A stretch of 64,000 nt of DNA from an uncultured SAR86 cluster bacterium (GTDB taxonomy: Bacteria; Pseudomonadota; Gammaproteobacteria; Magnimaribacterales; D2472). Below are positions 25,732 to 34,764 of this stretch, one piece after another (positions within the stretch are counted from its first letter, which is position 1; each line of letters starts with the position of its first letter). The stretch spans positions 23,482 to 87,481 of the forward strand of contig CACHII010000004.1 of NCBI GenBank assembly GCA_902579825.1, in the 5' to 3' direction. The notes beneath the pieces are model-generated. The model worked only from the letters and a program-made list of their open reading frames with translations, was not told the DNA's origin and made no database searches. Made by a program: the position numbers and the translations under genes.

Positions 25732-27495
25732 CTACATTTTTTTTATCGGCGTGATTCCCAAAAGATTTAAACCATTTGAAATAACAACTCCCACTGATGA
25801 TAAGCAAGAAATTATTGCCTCTATATTCTCATTTGATTCAGATAAAACATGATTATCATTATAATAGCTGTGTAATAGTTGAGATAAATCTCTCAAATAA
25901 AAGATGATTAGATGTGGTTGTAATGTGTTTGAAGCTTTGGTAACCACATCAGGGTATTTTGATATTTCATGAATTAAATCATCGCATTGATTGTAGGAAT
26001 TTTTTTCTATGCTAGAAAGATTTAGACTTTTAATGTCCACATTTTTGTTGTATTTATCTATTAGGGAATAAATTCTGGCGTGTGCATATTGGATGTAATA
26101 AAAAATATTCTCTTTACTGTCTGACTGCGCAAGGTCTAAGTCAAAATCTAGATGTTGATCTGCTTGTTTTGAAAGATAATAAAATCTCGATGCATCTGAT
26201 CCAATTTCATCAATCAAATTCTCTAGTGTAAAAAAGTCTCCTGACCTTGTAGACATTTTAACCTTTTTGCCATTTTTATATAGATTTGCAAATTGTACTA
26301 ACTTAACTATCATTTTTTCTTTTTTAGAACCCAGTGCTTCTATTGAAGCCTCAATTCTTTTTATATAGCCATGATGATCTGCACCCCAAATATTTATAAG
26401 CGTATCAAAGCCTCTATCAATTTTATCTTTATGATATGCAACGTCTGAAGCAAAATATGTTGGCCTTCTGTCATCTCTAACCAAGACTCTATGCTTATCA
26501 TCTCCGCTTATTTCGGTATTCAACCATATTGCATTGTCTTTTTCGTATGCATGACCATCTCTCTTAAGCTTATTTATTGATGATGCAATAATTGATGAAT
26601 TATCATTAATATTCCCTAAGGAAGATTCTCTAAACCAGTTATCAAATGAAACATTAAATTTCCTGAGGTCATTCTCTATAGAGTCAACGATTTCTTTCAC
26701 AGAGAATTTTTTTACAGAGTCCCAAAGATCGATATTTAGGTCTTTAAGGCTAGATATTACTGCATCAATTTCTTTTTCATCATCATCTTTCGAACCCAAA
26801 TATAATTTTTGAACATCTAGAACCGATTCAAGATTTTGATACGAAGCTTTTGTTTTTTTTATAAAATTTTTACCGATTTCGTTTATGTATTCACCTTTAT
26901 ATGCATTTTGTGGAAAATATTCGCTAATCTCACTAGAGATAATTTTTAAGATAACACTTGCCGTTAGAATATCTATCTGTCTCCCAGCATCATTTATGTA
27001 ATATTCTTTTTGAACAATAAAACCTGTTGCTTTTAAAATTCTGCCAATAGCGTCCCCATAGGCCGCACCTCTGCCGTGGCCGACATGCAAAGGTCCTGTG
27101 GGGTTTGCAGAAACAAATTCAATTTGTATTTTTTTTCCATTGCCAATATCAGATTCTCCATACCTTTCCTTAATATCATTAATAGAATTAATTATTGATA
27201 CAAAATCTTTTCTATGTAGTGTTACATTAATAAAACCCGGATCTGCAGCTTCAACTGCTTCGAAAAGATTCAATAATTTTAGTTTTTCAACTAATTTTAA
27301 AGCTAGTTCAGCGGAGTTTAACTTCAAAATACTAGCAGCCACCATACAAACATTAGTTGTTATATGACCGTTATTTAGCGTTTCAGTTATTGATATGGAG
27401 TATTTTTCAATTATTGTATTAATCTTTTCTTTATTTGATCCATCAACTAAAGACAGCAGGAATGAATTAATTTCTTTATCAATATGGCCAATCAA
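25732..27495 (-). CDS. argS: Arginyl-tRNA synthetase
   Basis: 587 residues, class I synthetase. HIGH motif as HVGHGRGAAYGD (137–148), KMSTRSGDF as the KMSKS-type loop (around residue 415), N-terminal Add1 domain and C-terminal DALR anticodon-binding domain. The start is TTG at 27495, overlapping the efp stop as TTGA; no in-frame ATG precedes conserved sequence. Confidence 0.97.
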   Translation of the reverse strand: MIGHIDKEINSFLLSLVDGSNKEKINTIIEKYSISITETLNNGHITTNVCMVAASILKLNSAELALKLVEKLKLLNLFEAVEAADPGFINVTLHRKDFVSIINSINDIKERYGESDIGNGKKIQIEFVSANPTGPLHVGHGRGAAYGDAIGRILKATGFIVQKEYYINDAGRQIDILTASVILKIISSEISEYFPQNAYKGEYINEIGKNFIKKTKASYQNLESVLDVQKLYLGSKDDDEKEIDAVISSLKDLNIDLWDSVKKFSVKEIVDSIENDLRKFNVSFDNWFRESSLGNINDNSSIIASSINKLKRDGHAYEKDNAIWLNTEISGDDKHRVLVRDDRRPTYFASDVAYHKDKIDRGFDTLINIWGADHHGYIKRIEASIEALGSKKEKMIVKLVQFANLYKNGKKVKMSTRSGDFFTLENLIDEIGSDASRFYYLSKQADQHLDFDLDLAQSDSKENIFYYIQYAHARIYSLIDKYNKNVDIKSLNLSSIEKNSYNQCDDLIHEISKYPDVVTKASNTLQPHLIIFYLRDLSQLLHSYYNDNHVLSESNENIEAIISCLSSVGVVISNGLNLLGITPIKKM

Positions 27496-28058
27496 GATTT
27501 AGATCTCCCTATATAACTCATATCTCTTGTATCAACTTTAATAGTTTCATTCTCATTTACAAACAGCGGAACTTGAACCTCAACGCCAGTTTCTAATGTT
27601 GCTTTTTTAGTAGCTCCTGAAACAGTATCTCCTTTTACACCAGGCTCTGCTGACATTATTTTTAGTTCAACTATGACAGGAGGATTTACCTCAATAGCAT
27701 CTCCATTCCATAAAACTATTTCACAAACTTCTTGGCCTGTAAGCCATTTCTTTGTATCACCGATTTGAGCATTATTTATTTCAATCTGCTCATAGGTGTT
27801 AGTATCCATAAAATGCCAAGATTCTCCATCTTGATATAAAAAATCCATTTCTTTATGACTGACATCTGCAGCTTCAACAGTTTCACCAGATTTAAAAGTT
27901 TTGTCATTAGTGTTGCCTGTTAGTAGATTTTTATATTTTATTCTCATAACAGCTTGACCTTTTCCTGGCTTATGAAATTCATGACTAACTATTGAGCAGG
28001 GGGCATTATCAATAATTAATTTTGTACCGTTTTTAAATTGGTTTGTTGAAATTTTCAT
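27492..28058 (-). CDS. efp: Elongation factor P
   Basis: 188 residues from ATG 28058, exactly the length of E. coli EF-P; a TTG two codons upstream is less likely. Three beta-barrel domains, with the modifiable lysine in HKPGKGQA aligned to E. coli Lys34. EF-P relieves ribosome stalling at polyproline. It is the first gene of a leftward cluster running through to rdgB and is divergent from the M2 peptidase gene. Confidence 0.96.
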   Translation of the reverse strand: MKISTNQFKNGTKLIIDNAPCSIVSHEFHKPGKGQAVMRIKYKNLLTGNTNDKTFKSGETVEAADVSHKEMDFLYQDGESWHFMDTNTYEQIEINNAQIGDTKKWLTGQEVCEIVLWNGDAIEVNPPVIVELKIMSAEPGVKGDTVSGATKKATLETGVEVQVPLFVNENETIKVDTRDMSYIGRSKS

Positions 28059-28101
28059 ATTCAATTTATTTTTATGTTATTTTAATATCGAGGTAGAACA
28101 A

Positions 28102-29916
28102 ATGAAAAAATATTTAAGCATTTATTTAATAATACTTATTGTAGCTTCTTGTGTTCCTGGTAGCGAACAAATAGATAGAAATAAAGAAATAGACGACTTT
28201 TTAAATAATATTGAAGAAGAGAATAAAAATGATGGACCAATAATTTATTCAGCCTCTTGGATAAGTTCAAATTTCATTACATACGATTCTCAGAAAGTTA
28301 TTGCTGATTATGGAACAAGATATACTTTGAAATCATTAGAAAGGTCAAGAGAGGCTTCTGCTTTTGATGATGTTTCTACATCTGCTGAGAATAGGAGAAT
28401 GCTAAATATTCTGAAGAGTTCTTTTGTCATGCCACCTCCTTTTAATAAAGAACTTGCATCAGAACTTTCTTCAATTACAACCAGTTTAGAGGCAATGTAT
28501 GGAAGTGGAGAACATTGTTATGAGGACGGCAGTTGTTATGATTTAGAATTTTTTGAATCAATTATTGATAATTCTAGAGATCCTAAAGAATTGCTTAAAG
28601 CTTGGCAGGGATGGCATGAGATAGGTAAACCTATGAAACCAATGTATATGAGAATGGTAGATATAGGTAATCAGGGATCTAAAGATTTAGGTTATCAAGG
28701 ATTAAGCGATTTATGGTTTAGTAAATATGATATGCCTGCAGACGAGTTTTTGAATGAAACTGATAGAGTCTGGGAAGAGGTTAAACCTTTATATGATGCC
28801 CTTCATTGCCATGTTAGAGCAAAATTAAATGAACATTATGGTGATGATGTGGTTTCAGAATCTGGACCACTTCCAGTTCATCTATTGGGTAATATGTGGG
28901 GACAGTCATGGTCTAATATTTATGATTTAGTTTATACAGAAGAATCTCAGCAAAATTCAGTTGATGTTACAAAGATAATTGAAAATAAGGGATTAAATGA
29001 AATTGACATGGTTAAATATGCAGAAGATTTCTTTTTATCCATTGGCTTTGATCCCTTGCCAGATACTTTCTGGGAAAGGTCATTATTTGTAAAGCCAGTA
29101 GATAGATCTGTTGTTTGTCATGCGTCTGCATGGAATTTAGATCCGGCAAATAACGACTTGAGAATTAAAATGTGTATAGAAAAAAATGAGGAGGATTTTG
29201 TTACCATTCATCATGAGTTAGGACATATTTTTTATTATCAAGCATATAATCACTTACCTACTTTATTTCAGGGCGGAGCTAATGATGGTTTTCATGAAGC
29301 ATTTGGCGACCTTTTAACCTTATCCATAACACCAGATTATTTAACACAAATAGATTTTATTACTGAAGAGGAGGCATTAGTTGCTAAAGAAGATCCAATA
29401 GGACTATTAATGAAGCAAGCTCTTGATGGAGTTGTAGTTGTTCCCTGGGCCTTAATGCTAGATAAATGGAGGTCGGGAGTATTTAATGGAGAAATAGATG
29501 AAACAAACCTGAATTCATCATGGTGGAAACTAAGAGAATATTATCAGGGTATTAGCACGAGCACTGAAAGATCAGAAGATTACTTTGATCCTGGAGCAAA
29601 ATATCATATTCCTGGGAATACTCCTTATACTAGATATTATCTTGCAAGAATAATGCAGTATCAGTTTCATGAAGCTTTATGTAATGAAATTGAGTTTGAT
29701 GGTTTATTGCACGAGTGTTCAATTTACGGAAGTAAAAAAGCAGGCGATAAGATAATATCTACAATGGCAATGGGAGAAAGTCTACCGTGGCAAGATGCTT
29801 TTGAAAATTTAACCGGCTCAAGACAATTAAGTGGAAAATCAATATTAAATTATTATGCTCCTTTAAAAGATTGGCTTGATGAAAAAAATAAAAATAGAAC
29901 CTGTGGGTGGAATTAA
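28102..29916 (+). CDS. M2-family (ACE-like) peptidyl-dipeptidase, lipoprotein
   Basis: 604 residues with a lipoprotein signal ending VASC (Cys17). The zinc motif HHELGH (HExxH, about residue 371) is followed by GFHEAFGDL with the third ligand, as in angiotensin-converting enzyme. M2 enzymes release dipeptides from peptide C-termini. The lipoprotein anchor suggests peptide processing in the periplasm or at the cell surface, useful to a peptide-scavenging marine cell. Length is typical of bacterial single-domain ACE homologues. Confidence 0.94.
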   Translation: MKKYLSIYLIILIVASCVPGSEQIDRNKEIDDFLNNIEEENKNDGPIIYSASWISSNFITYDSQKVIADYGTRYTLKSLERSREASAFDDVSTSAENRRMLNILKSSFVMPPPFNKELASELSSITTSLEAMYGSGEHCYEDGSCYDLEFFESIIDNSRDPKELLKAWQGWHEIGKPMKPMYMRMVDIGNQGSKDLGYQGLSDLWFSKYDMPADEFLNETDRVWEEVKPLYDALHCHVRAKLNEHYGDDVVSESGPLPVHLLGNMWGQSWSNIYDLVYTEESQQNSVDVTKIIENKGLNEIDMVKYAEDFFLSIGFDPLPDTFWERSLFVKPVDRSVVCHASAWNLDPANNDLRIKMCIEKNEEDFVTIHHELGHIFYYQAYNHLPTLFQGGANDGFHEAFGDLLTLSITPDYLTQIDFITEEEALVAKEDPIGLLMKQALDGVVVVPWALMLDKWRSGVFNGEIDETNLNSSWWKLREYYQGISTSTERSEDYFDPGAKYHIPGNTPYTRYYLARIMQYQFHEALCNEIEFDGLLHECSIYGSKKAGDKIISTMAMGESLPWQDAFENLTGSRQLSGKSILNYYAPLKDWLDEKNKNRTCGWN

Positions 29917-29918
29917 AA

Positions 29919-30791
29919 ATGAAATCAATTATTAATATTCTTATTGCGGCATTTGCATTTGTAATAGCATTCGGGATTGCAATCTTAACTGATAATGATT
30001 TAGTAAAACATGCTGTTTTATTAGCATTTGTTATCAATTGGATAGCCTATGTTCCAGCTTATTTATTACAGACTGAAAAATTCTATGATTTAACCGGAAC
30101 CATAACTTACTTGACTGTTATTTGGACAACCTATGTTCTGTCAAGCTCAAAGCTGACATCCATCCCAATAGGTAATTTAATTCTTGTTTTATTGATTTCT
30201 TTTTGGGCAGCAAGATTGGGAAGTTTTTTATTTATGAGAATTCACAAAGACGGTGAAGATAAAAGATTTAGAACAATAAAAACATCAGCATCTCAATTTT
30301 TTATGACTTGGACGCTCCAAGGTTTATGGGTTTCAATGTGTTCGATGTGCGCAATCACTGCAATTGCTGGCGAAGGTATAATAATTAATACAATTTCAAT
30401 AATTGGAATAGTTGTATTTTTGATAGGCTTTGTGATCGAAATTGTCGCTGATCAACAAAAATTACAATTTAGGTCCATACCAGAAAATAAAGACAAATTT
30501 ATAACTTCCGGCTTGTGGTCAAAATCAAGACATCCTAATTATTTTGGTGAAATTCTATTATGGTTTGGTGTAGCTATTATTTCCATGCCAGCCTTAATAG
30601 AAGCTGTAAGAATTGGCGAATATCGGCCAATAGTATTCATAACCTTAATCTCACCTTTATTTACTTATTTTCTTTTAGTTTATGTAAGTGGTGTCAGGAT
30701 GCTAGAAGCTAGAGGAGACATTAAGTGGGCCAATGACGAAGCTTATAAGAAATACAAACAAGAAACACCAATGCTATTTCCTAAATTATAA
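29919..30791 (+). CDS. DUF1295 membrane protein (steroid 5-alpha-reductase-like)
   Basis: 290 residues from ATG 29919, behind GGTGG; a GTG at 29907 is also in frame. About seven hydrophobic segments and the C-terminal family signature SGLWSKSRHPNYFGE, near an Arg/Tyr-rich NAD(P)H-type site. The family resembles steroid 5-alpha-reductases and isoprenylcysteine methyltransferases; the substrate is unknown. It follows the M2 peptidase 2 nt later, so the two are likely co-transcribed. Confidence 0.9.
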   Translation: MKSIINILIAAFAFVIAFGIAILTDNDLVKHAVLLAFVINWIAYVPAYLLQTEKFYDLTGTITYLTVIWTTYVLSSSKLTSIPIGNLILVLLISFWAARLGSFLFMRIHKDGEDKRFRTIKTSASQFFMTWTLQGLWVSMCSMCAITAIAGEGIIINTISIIGIVVFLIGFVIEIVADQQKLQFRSIPENKDKFITSGLWSKSRHPNYFGEILLWFGVAIISMPALIEAVRIGEYRPIVFITLISPLFTYFLLVYVSGVRMLEARGDIKWANDEAYKKYKQETPMLFPKL

Positions 30792-30937
30792 AATCTTCAC
30801 GAATTTCAAGAAAAAATATACAATACATAGTGATATATGTTTAAAAATATGAGTTTTTTCTGTTTACAAAAAAGGTATAAAAAATTTTGTTAATTAGGCT
30901 GAGACTGTTAACATTATCAAACTTTAGGGAGTACATA

Positions 30938-31705
30938 ATGTATATATTATTGAAGAAAATATCTTTACCAATACTTTTTGTTATCAGCATTGTAGTTTCG
31001 GCTAACGAAATGAATGTTGAGGTGAACATGGAAAGTGTTTTAGAGGTTGGTAGAGATAACCAAACACTTTCTGCATCGTCGCAAGATAAAATAGATCAGA
31101 CTGAAAGACAAACAGACAAAATAGTTAATGAATATAAAGTTGTTTCTAAGCAAGTAGAAGGACTTAAACTTTACAATGCTCAAAAAAGAATTCAGATTCA
31201 GGCTCAGCTTGATCTTATGGATAAACTTGATGAGCAACTTGTTCAGGTGGTTGTTATGCAGCGACAGATACCTCCACTTGCACAAAAAATGCTTGATACC
31301 CTAGAAAACTTTATTCAAATTGATACTCCTTTTAGACAAGAAGAAAGAAGAGGTAGGGTTGATTTAGTTCGTTCATCTTTAGCAAAGCCAAAAGTTACAG
31401 CATCTGAGCAAGTTCGACAAGTTCTTGAGGCGTATAACATTGAAGCAGAATATGGCAGAAAAATAGACACTTATGAAGATAAACTACAAGACGGCACTGT
31501 TGTGAATATTCTTGTTATAGGAAGAATTGGTATGTTCTATCAAACTAAAGATGAAAGAACGAGTGGTAGATGGAATAACGAAACTGGCGAATGGGAAGAG
31601 CTTTCATCGACATACAGAAAACCCATCAGAGATGGAATAAGAATGGCTAAGAAGTTAGCACCTACAGATATGTTGCTAATGCCAGTTGTTAAGGGAGAGG
31701 TATAA
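30938..31705 (+). CDS. DUF3450 protein of a TonB-energising operon
   Basis: 255 residues from ATG 30938, behind an AGGGAG ribosome site. Signal peptide (about 1–23), then a long coiled coil (about 45–115) and a compact C-terminal part. DUF3450 proteins are periplasmic and are almost always the first gene of operons encoding TtpC-like, ExbB, ExbD and TonB proteins, as here. The role is inferred to be in assembling or gating that complex. The stop overlaps the next ATG by one base (TAATG). Confidence 0.9.
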   Translation: MYILLKKISLPILFVISIVVSANEMNVEVNMESVLEVGRDNQTLSASSQDKIDQTERQTDKIVNEYKVVSKQVEGLKLYNAQKRIQIQAQLDLMDKLDEQLVQVVVMQRQIPPLAQKMLDTLENFIQIDTPFRQEERRGRVDLVRSSLAKPKVTASEQVRQVLEAYNIEAEYGRKIDTYEDKLQDGTVVNILVIGRIGMFYQTKDERTSGRWNNETGEWEELSSTYRKPIRDGIRMAKKLAPTDMLLMPVVKGEV

Positions 31706-33096
31706 TGAAGAAATTTTTACCAATTTTATTTGTTTTATCTGTATCTTATAGCGTAATAGTTATTGCACAAGAATCTGATGATGCAGATGCCCCAGAAGTA
31801 TCTACAGTCCAAGAATTATTAATGTTGGTTAAAGAGGGTAAAACCAAGGAACAAACAGAAAATTCTAAAAGAGAAGCTGAATTTTTAGCAAATAAGAATA
31901 AACAGGCTGAAATTCTTGCTGCTGAAAAAAGAGAACTTGCAAGACAAGAAAGAATTGCTGATCAGCTAGAAGCTGAATATAAAAAGAATGAAGAAATTCT
32001 TAGAGTAAAAGAAGAGGCTTATCAAAAAGAGCTAGGCTCATTAGTTGAACTATTCGGTCATTTACAAAGTTCAGCTGGAGAAGCTGCAGTTCAGTTTTCT
32101 GGATCCTTAACCAGCGCACAGTTTGGAACTGAACGAGTTGATTTCCTAAATGATTTAACTTCTAAAATGTCAGAAACAACTGAATTACCTACAATTAGAG
32201 AAATTGAAGGCCTCTGGTTTGAATTACAAAGAGAAATGGCTGCAAGTGGCGAGGTCGTCTCTTTTGATACAACTGTTGTAGATGTTGATGGAGAGACATC
32301 TACTTGTAATGTTACTAGAGTTGGGCTTTTCAATGCTGTTTGCGATGGTAAATATCTTGAATATGTTGCTGCTACTGGACAGTATGCGTTTTTACCGAGA
32401 CAACCTGCTGGTAGGTATACAAAAACTGCAAATAAAGTAGGTGAAGCAGAGCCAGGTGAACAGGTTAAATTTGGAATTGATCCTACTGGACCTACAGGAG
32501 GAAGTTTACTAGCAAATTTAATACAGACACCATCTTTAGCCGAGAGAGCTGCGCAAGGAAGAGAAGTTGGGTATGCAATTATCTTTGTTGGTATAATAGG
32601 TATTGGTTTGGCTTTTTGGAAATTATGGAGCCTATATGTATTGGGTAAAGCTGTAAGAGCCCAAACTGGATCAAAAACTTTAGATGTTAGAAATCCACTT
32701 GGTAGGGTTCTTAAAGTAGGAGAGGAAAACTTTAGTAAAGATATAGATACTTTGGAGCTAAAGCTAGCTGAAGCAATTATGGCAGAAAGACCTTCTATTG
32801 AAAGAGGTATAGGTGCTGTTAGGATAATCTCAGTTGTAGCGCCTTTAGCAGGATTACTTGGTACTGTTACAGGTATGATCGTAACTTTCCAGATGATTAC
32901 GTTGTATGGAACTGGAGATCCAAAACTAATGGCTGGAGGTATATCGCAAGCTCTTGTTACCACCGTGCTAGGATTATTAGTCGCTATACCTACTACACTT
33001 CTGCATTCATTTACAGCATCGTCTGCTAAAGGAATTATTAGTGTTCTAGAAGAGCAAAGTACAGGTATTCTCGCGGAAAGAGCTGAGGGTAGCTAG
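31705..33096 (+). CDS. TtpC-like MotA/TolQ/ExbB proton-channel protein
   Basis: 463 residues, much longer than ExbB. Signal peptide (1–21), periplasmic coiled coil (about 55–115), a large periplasmic domain, a transmembrane helix near 295–312 and a C-terminal MotA/TolQ/ExbB domain (about 345–455, with APLAGLLGTVTGMIVTFQMI). This is the layout of Vibrio TtpC, needed by TonB2-type systems. It starts within the DUF3450 stop. Confidence 0.92.
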   Translation: MKKFLPILFVLSVSYSVIVIAQESDDADAPEVSTVQELLMLVKEGKTKEQTENSKREAEFLANKNKQAEILAAEKRELARQERIADQLEAEYKKNEEILRVKEEAYQKELGSLVELFGHLQSSAGEAAVQFSGSLTSAQFGTERVDFLNDLTSKMSETTELPTIREIEGLWFELQREMAASGEVVSFDTTVVDVDGETSTCNVTRVGLFNAVCDGKYLEYVAATGQYAFLPRQPAGRYTKTANKVGEAEPGEQVKFGIDPTGPTGGSLLANLIQTPSLAERAAQGREVGYAIIFVGIIGIGLAFWKLWSLYVLGKAVRAQTGSKTLDVRNPLGRVLKVGEENFSKDIDTLELKLAEAIMAERPSIERGIGAVRIISVVAPLAGLLGTVTGMIVTFQMITLYGTGDPKLMAGGISQALVTTVLGLLVAIPTTLLHSFTASSAKGIISVLEEQSTGILAERAEGS

Positions 33097-33105
33097 TAAC
33101 TAATT

Positions 33106-33636
33106 ATGTGGTTTGCGATCACTGAAACATTCTCTTCCATAAGAGACTTTATGGAAGCTGGTGGCAGTGTACTATGGTTAATAGCTATTTTAGTGTTTTT
33201 CATGTGGGCGATGATTTTTGAGAGAATTTGGTATTTTTCTCATAGTCATGAGTTTTATGTTCAAGATCTTGCTAGTAAATGGAACAATAGAAGTGATAAA
33301 ACATCTTGGCATGCTCTTCAAATAAGAGAAAAAATGCTTTCACAAGCTAAAGTAGAAATAAATCGAAATTTATCAATCATACAGACTTGTGTTGTTTTGG
33401 CTCCACTATTTGGACTATTAGGTACCGTCACTGGAATGATTGAAGTTTTTCAGGTTATGGCCTTTAACGGAGGTGGTGATGCAAGAGCAATGGCAGGAGG
33501 AGTATCGAAAGCAACTTTACCAACAATGGCTGGAATGGTTGTAGCCTTATCTGGAGTTTTTGCAAGCATATATCTAAATAGTGCATCTGACAGACATACA
33601 AATGATTTAAGAGATTTAATTAAAAGAGAGTTATAG
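33106..33636 (+). CDS. exbB: ExbB-family proton channel
   Basis: 176 residues with the standard three-helix ExbB/TolQ pattern: WLIAILVFFMWAMIFERIW near the N-terminus and LAPLFGLLGTVTGMIEVFQV in the conserved channel helix. With ExbD it uses the proton gradient to drive TonB. It is the second ExbB-domain protein of the operon, as in TonB2-type systems. Confidence 0.94.
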   Translation: MWFAITETFSSIRDFMEAGGSVLWLIAILVFFMWAMIFERIWYFSHSHEFYVQDLASKWNNRSDKTSWHALQIREKMLSQAKVEINRNLSIIQTCVVLAPLFGLLGTVTGMIEVFQVMAFNGGGDARAMAGGVSKATLPTMAGMVVALSGVFASIYLNSASDRHTNDLRDLIKREL

Positions 33637-33645
33637 GAGAAATTT

Positions 33646-34056
33646 ATGAGAAGAAATGCAATTAGCAGCGCAGTTAAAGATGAAGAGAGTGAAATAAATT
33701 TAACTCCAATGCTTGATGTTGTTTTCATTATGCTTATCTTTTTTATTGTTACTGCAAATTTTATAAAAGAACCAGGACTCGAAATAAACAGACCTGATTC
33801 AGATACAGCAGAAACTCAAGAAAACGCAGCTATTTTAATAGCTGTTGGCCCAACAGGGGAAGTCTGGATGGATGGCAGAAGGATTGATGTTAGACAAGTA
33901 AAAGCTAACGTAGTTAAGATGCTTGCCGATAATCCTCAGGGATCTGTTGTAATCCAAGCAGATGAAAAAGCTGTTGCAGACACAATTATTAAAGTAATGG
34001 ATGGAGCAAGAGAAGCAGGTGTTAGCGCAATATCTCTAGCTTCAGAACCAAAATAA
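33646..34056 (+). CDS. exbD: ExbD biopolymer transport protein
   Basis: 136 residues: short cytoplasmic N-terminus, one membrane helix with NLTPMLDVVFIMLIFFIVTA that carries the essential Asp (about 25), and a periplasmic domain ending AREAGVSAISLA. It follows exbB with a GGAG ribosome site. Confidence 0.95.
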   Translation: MRRNAISSAVKDEESEINLTPMLDVVFIMLIFFIVTANFIKEPGLEINRPDSDTAETQENAAILIAVGPTGEVWMDGRRIDVRQVKANVVKMLADNPQGSVVIQADEKAVADTIIKVMDGAREAGVSAISLASEPK

Positions 34057-34059
34057 TCT

Positions 34060-34761
34060 ATGAATCAAGTTCTCTCAGCAATAAGTATCGTTACAAAGCC
34101 TATACATAGTGTTTATGTAAAAGCTTTTGATACAAATAAATATGCTGCGGGGATAGGTTTTTCTTCTGCAATAACATTAGCTCTTTTCTTTGTAATGGTA
34201 ATTCTAATTTCTTTAGGTGATAGTGGTTTGAGAGAAGATACTTCTGTAAAGCTTGCTGACGTTGTAATGCCAGAAAGACAGATAGACACTTTTTTAACTG
34301 AAGTAGATAAACCAGATAAACCAGAAGAACAACCAGAAGATATAGCACAACCAGAGCTTGATTTAGCTCCACTTACAGGTCTAGATGTATCCATTGCAAA
34401 ACCAAAAGCAAATTTTAAAGCTGGTGGCTCATTTTTCAGAGATGGGGAATATATACCTCTTTTTAAAGTTGTGCCAATATATCCAAGAAGAGCGCAAGAA
34501 AGAGGAACTATGGGATACGCCTTAGTTGAATTCACTATTACAGATACTGGCAGTGTTGAGGATGCTAAAGCAATTGAAGGTTATTGCTCTAACTCAGATC
34601 CAAATGATCCTGCAACAGAATTTAGGCCTTGTACAATGTTTAATAGCGCATCTGCAAGGGCAGCTTTAAAATTAAAATATAAACCTAAAATTGTTGATGG
34701 CAAAGCTGTTCCTGTTGAAGGCGTATTACACAGATTTACCTATATTTTGGACGATGCTTAG
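34060..34761 (+). CDS. tonB: TonB energy-transducing protein
   Basis: 233 residues: N-terminal membrane anchor (about 28–50), a Pro/Glu/Asp-rich spacer (about 85–110, with KPEEQPEDIAQPELD) and a C-terminal TonB domain (about 140–232) with PIYPRRAQERGTMGYALVEF. It transmits energy to outer-membrane TonB-dependent receptors. The TonB domain has an inserted loop with two cysteines (YCSNSD and RPCTMF). Confidence 0.93.
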   Translation: MNQVLSAISIVTKPIHSVYVKAFDTNKYAAGIGFSSAITLALFFVMVILISLGDSGLREDTSVKLADVVMPERQIDTFLTEVDKPDKPEEQPEDIAQPELDLAPLTGLDVSIAKPKANFKAGGSFFRDGEYIPLFKVVPIYPRRAQERGTMGYALVEFTITDTGSVEDAKAIEGYCSNSDPNDPATEFRPCTMFNSASARAALKLKYKPKIVDGKAVPVEGVLHRFTYILDDA

Positions 34762-34764
34762 ATT

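Noticed and set aside
30792..30937. Fur box in front of the TonB operon
   Set aside because: No GATAATGAT-type inverted pattern is present; only a weak TATAAA-like element near 30871.
32091..32963. 290-codon minus-strand frame opposite the TtpC-like gene
   Set aside because: It is wholly antisense to a conserved coding region, has no family resemblance and no ribosome site; it arises from codon use on the other strand.
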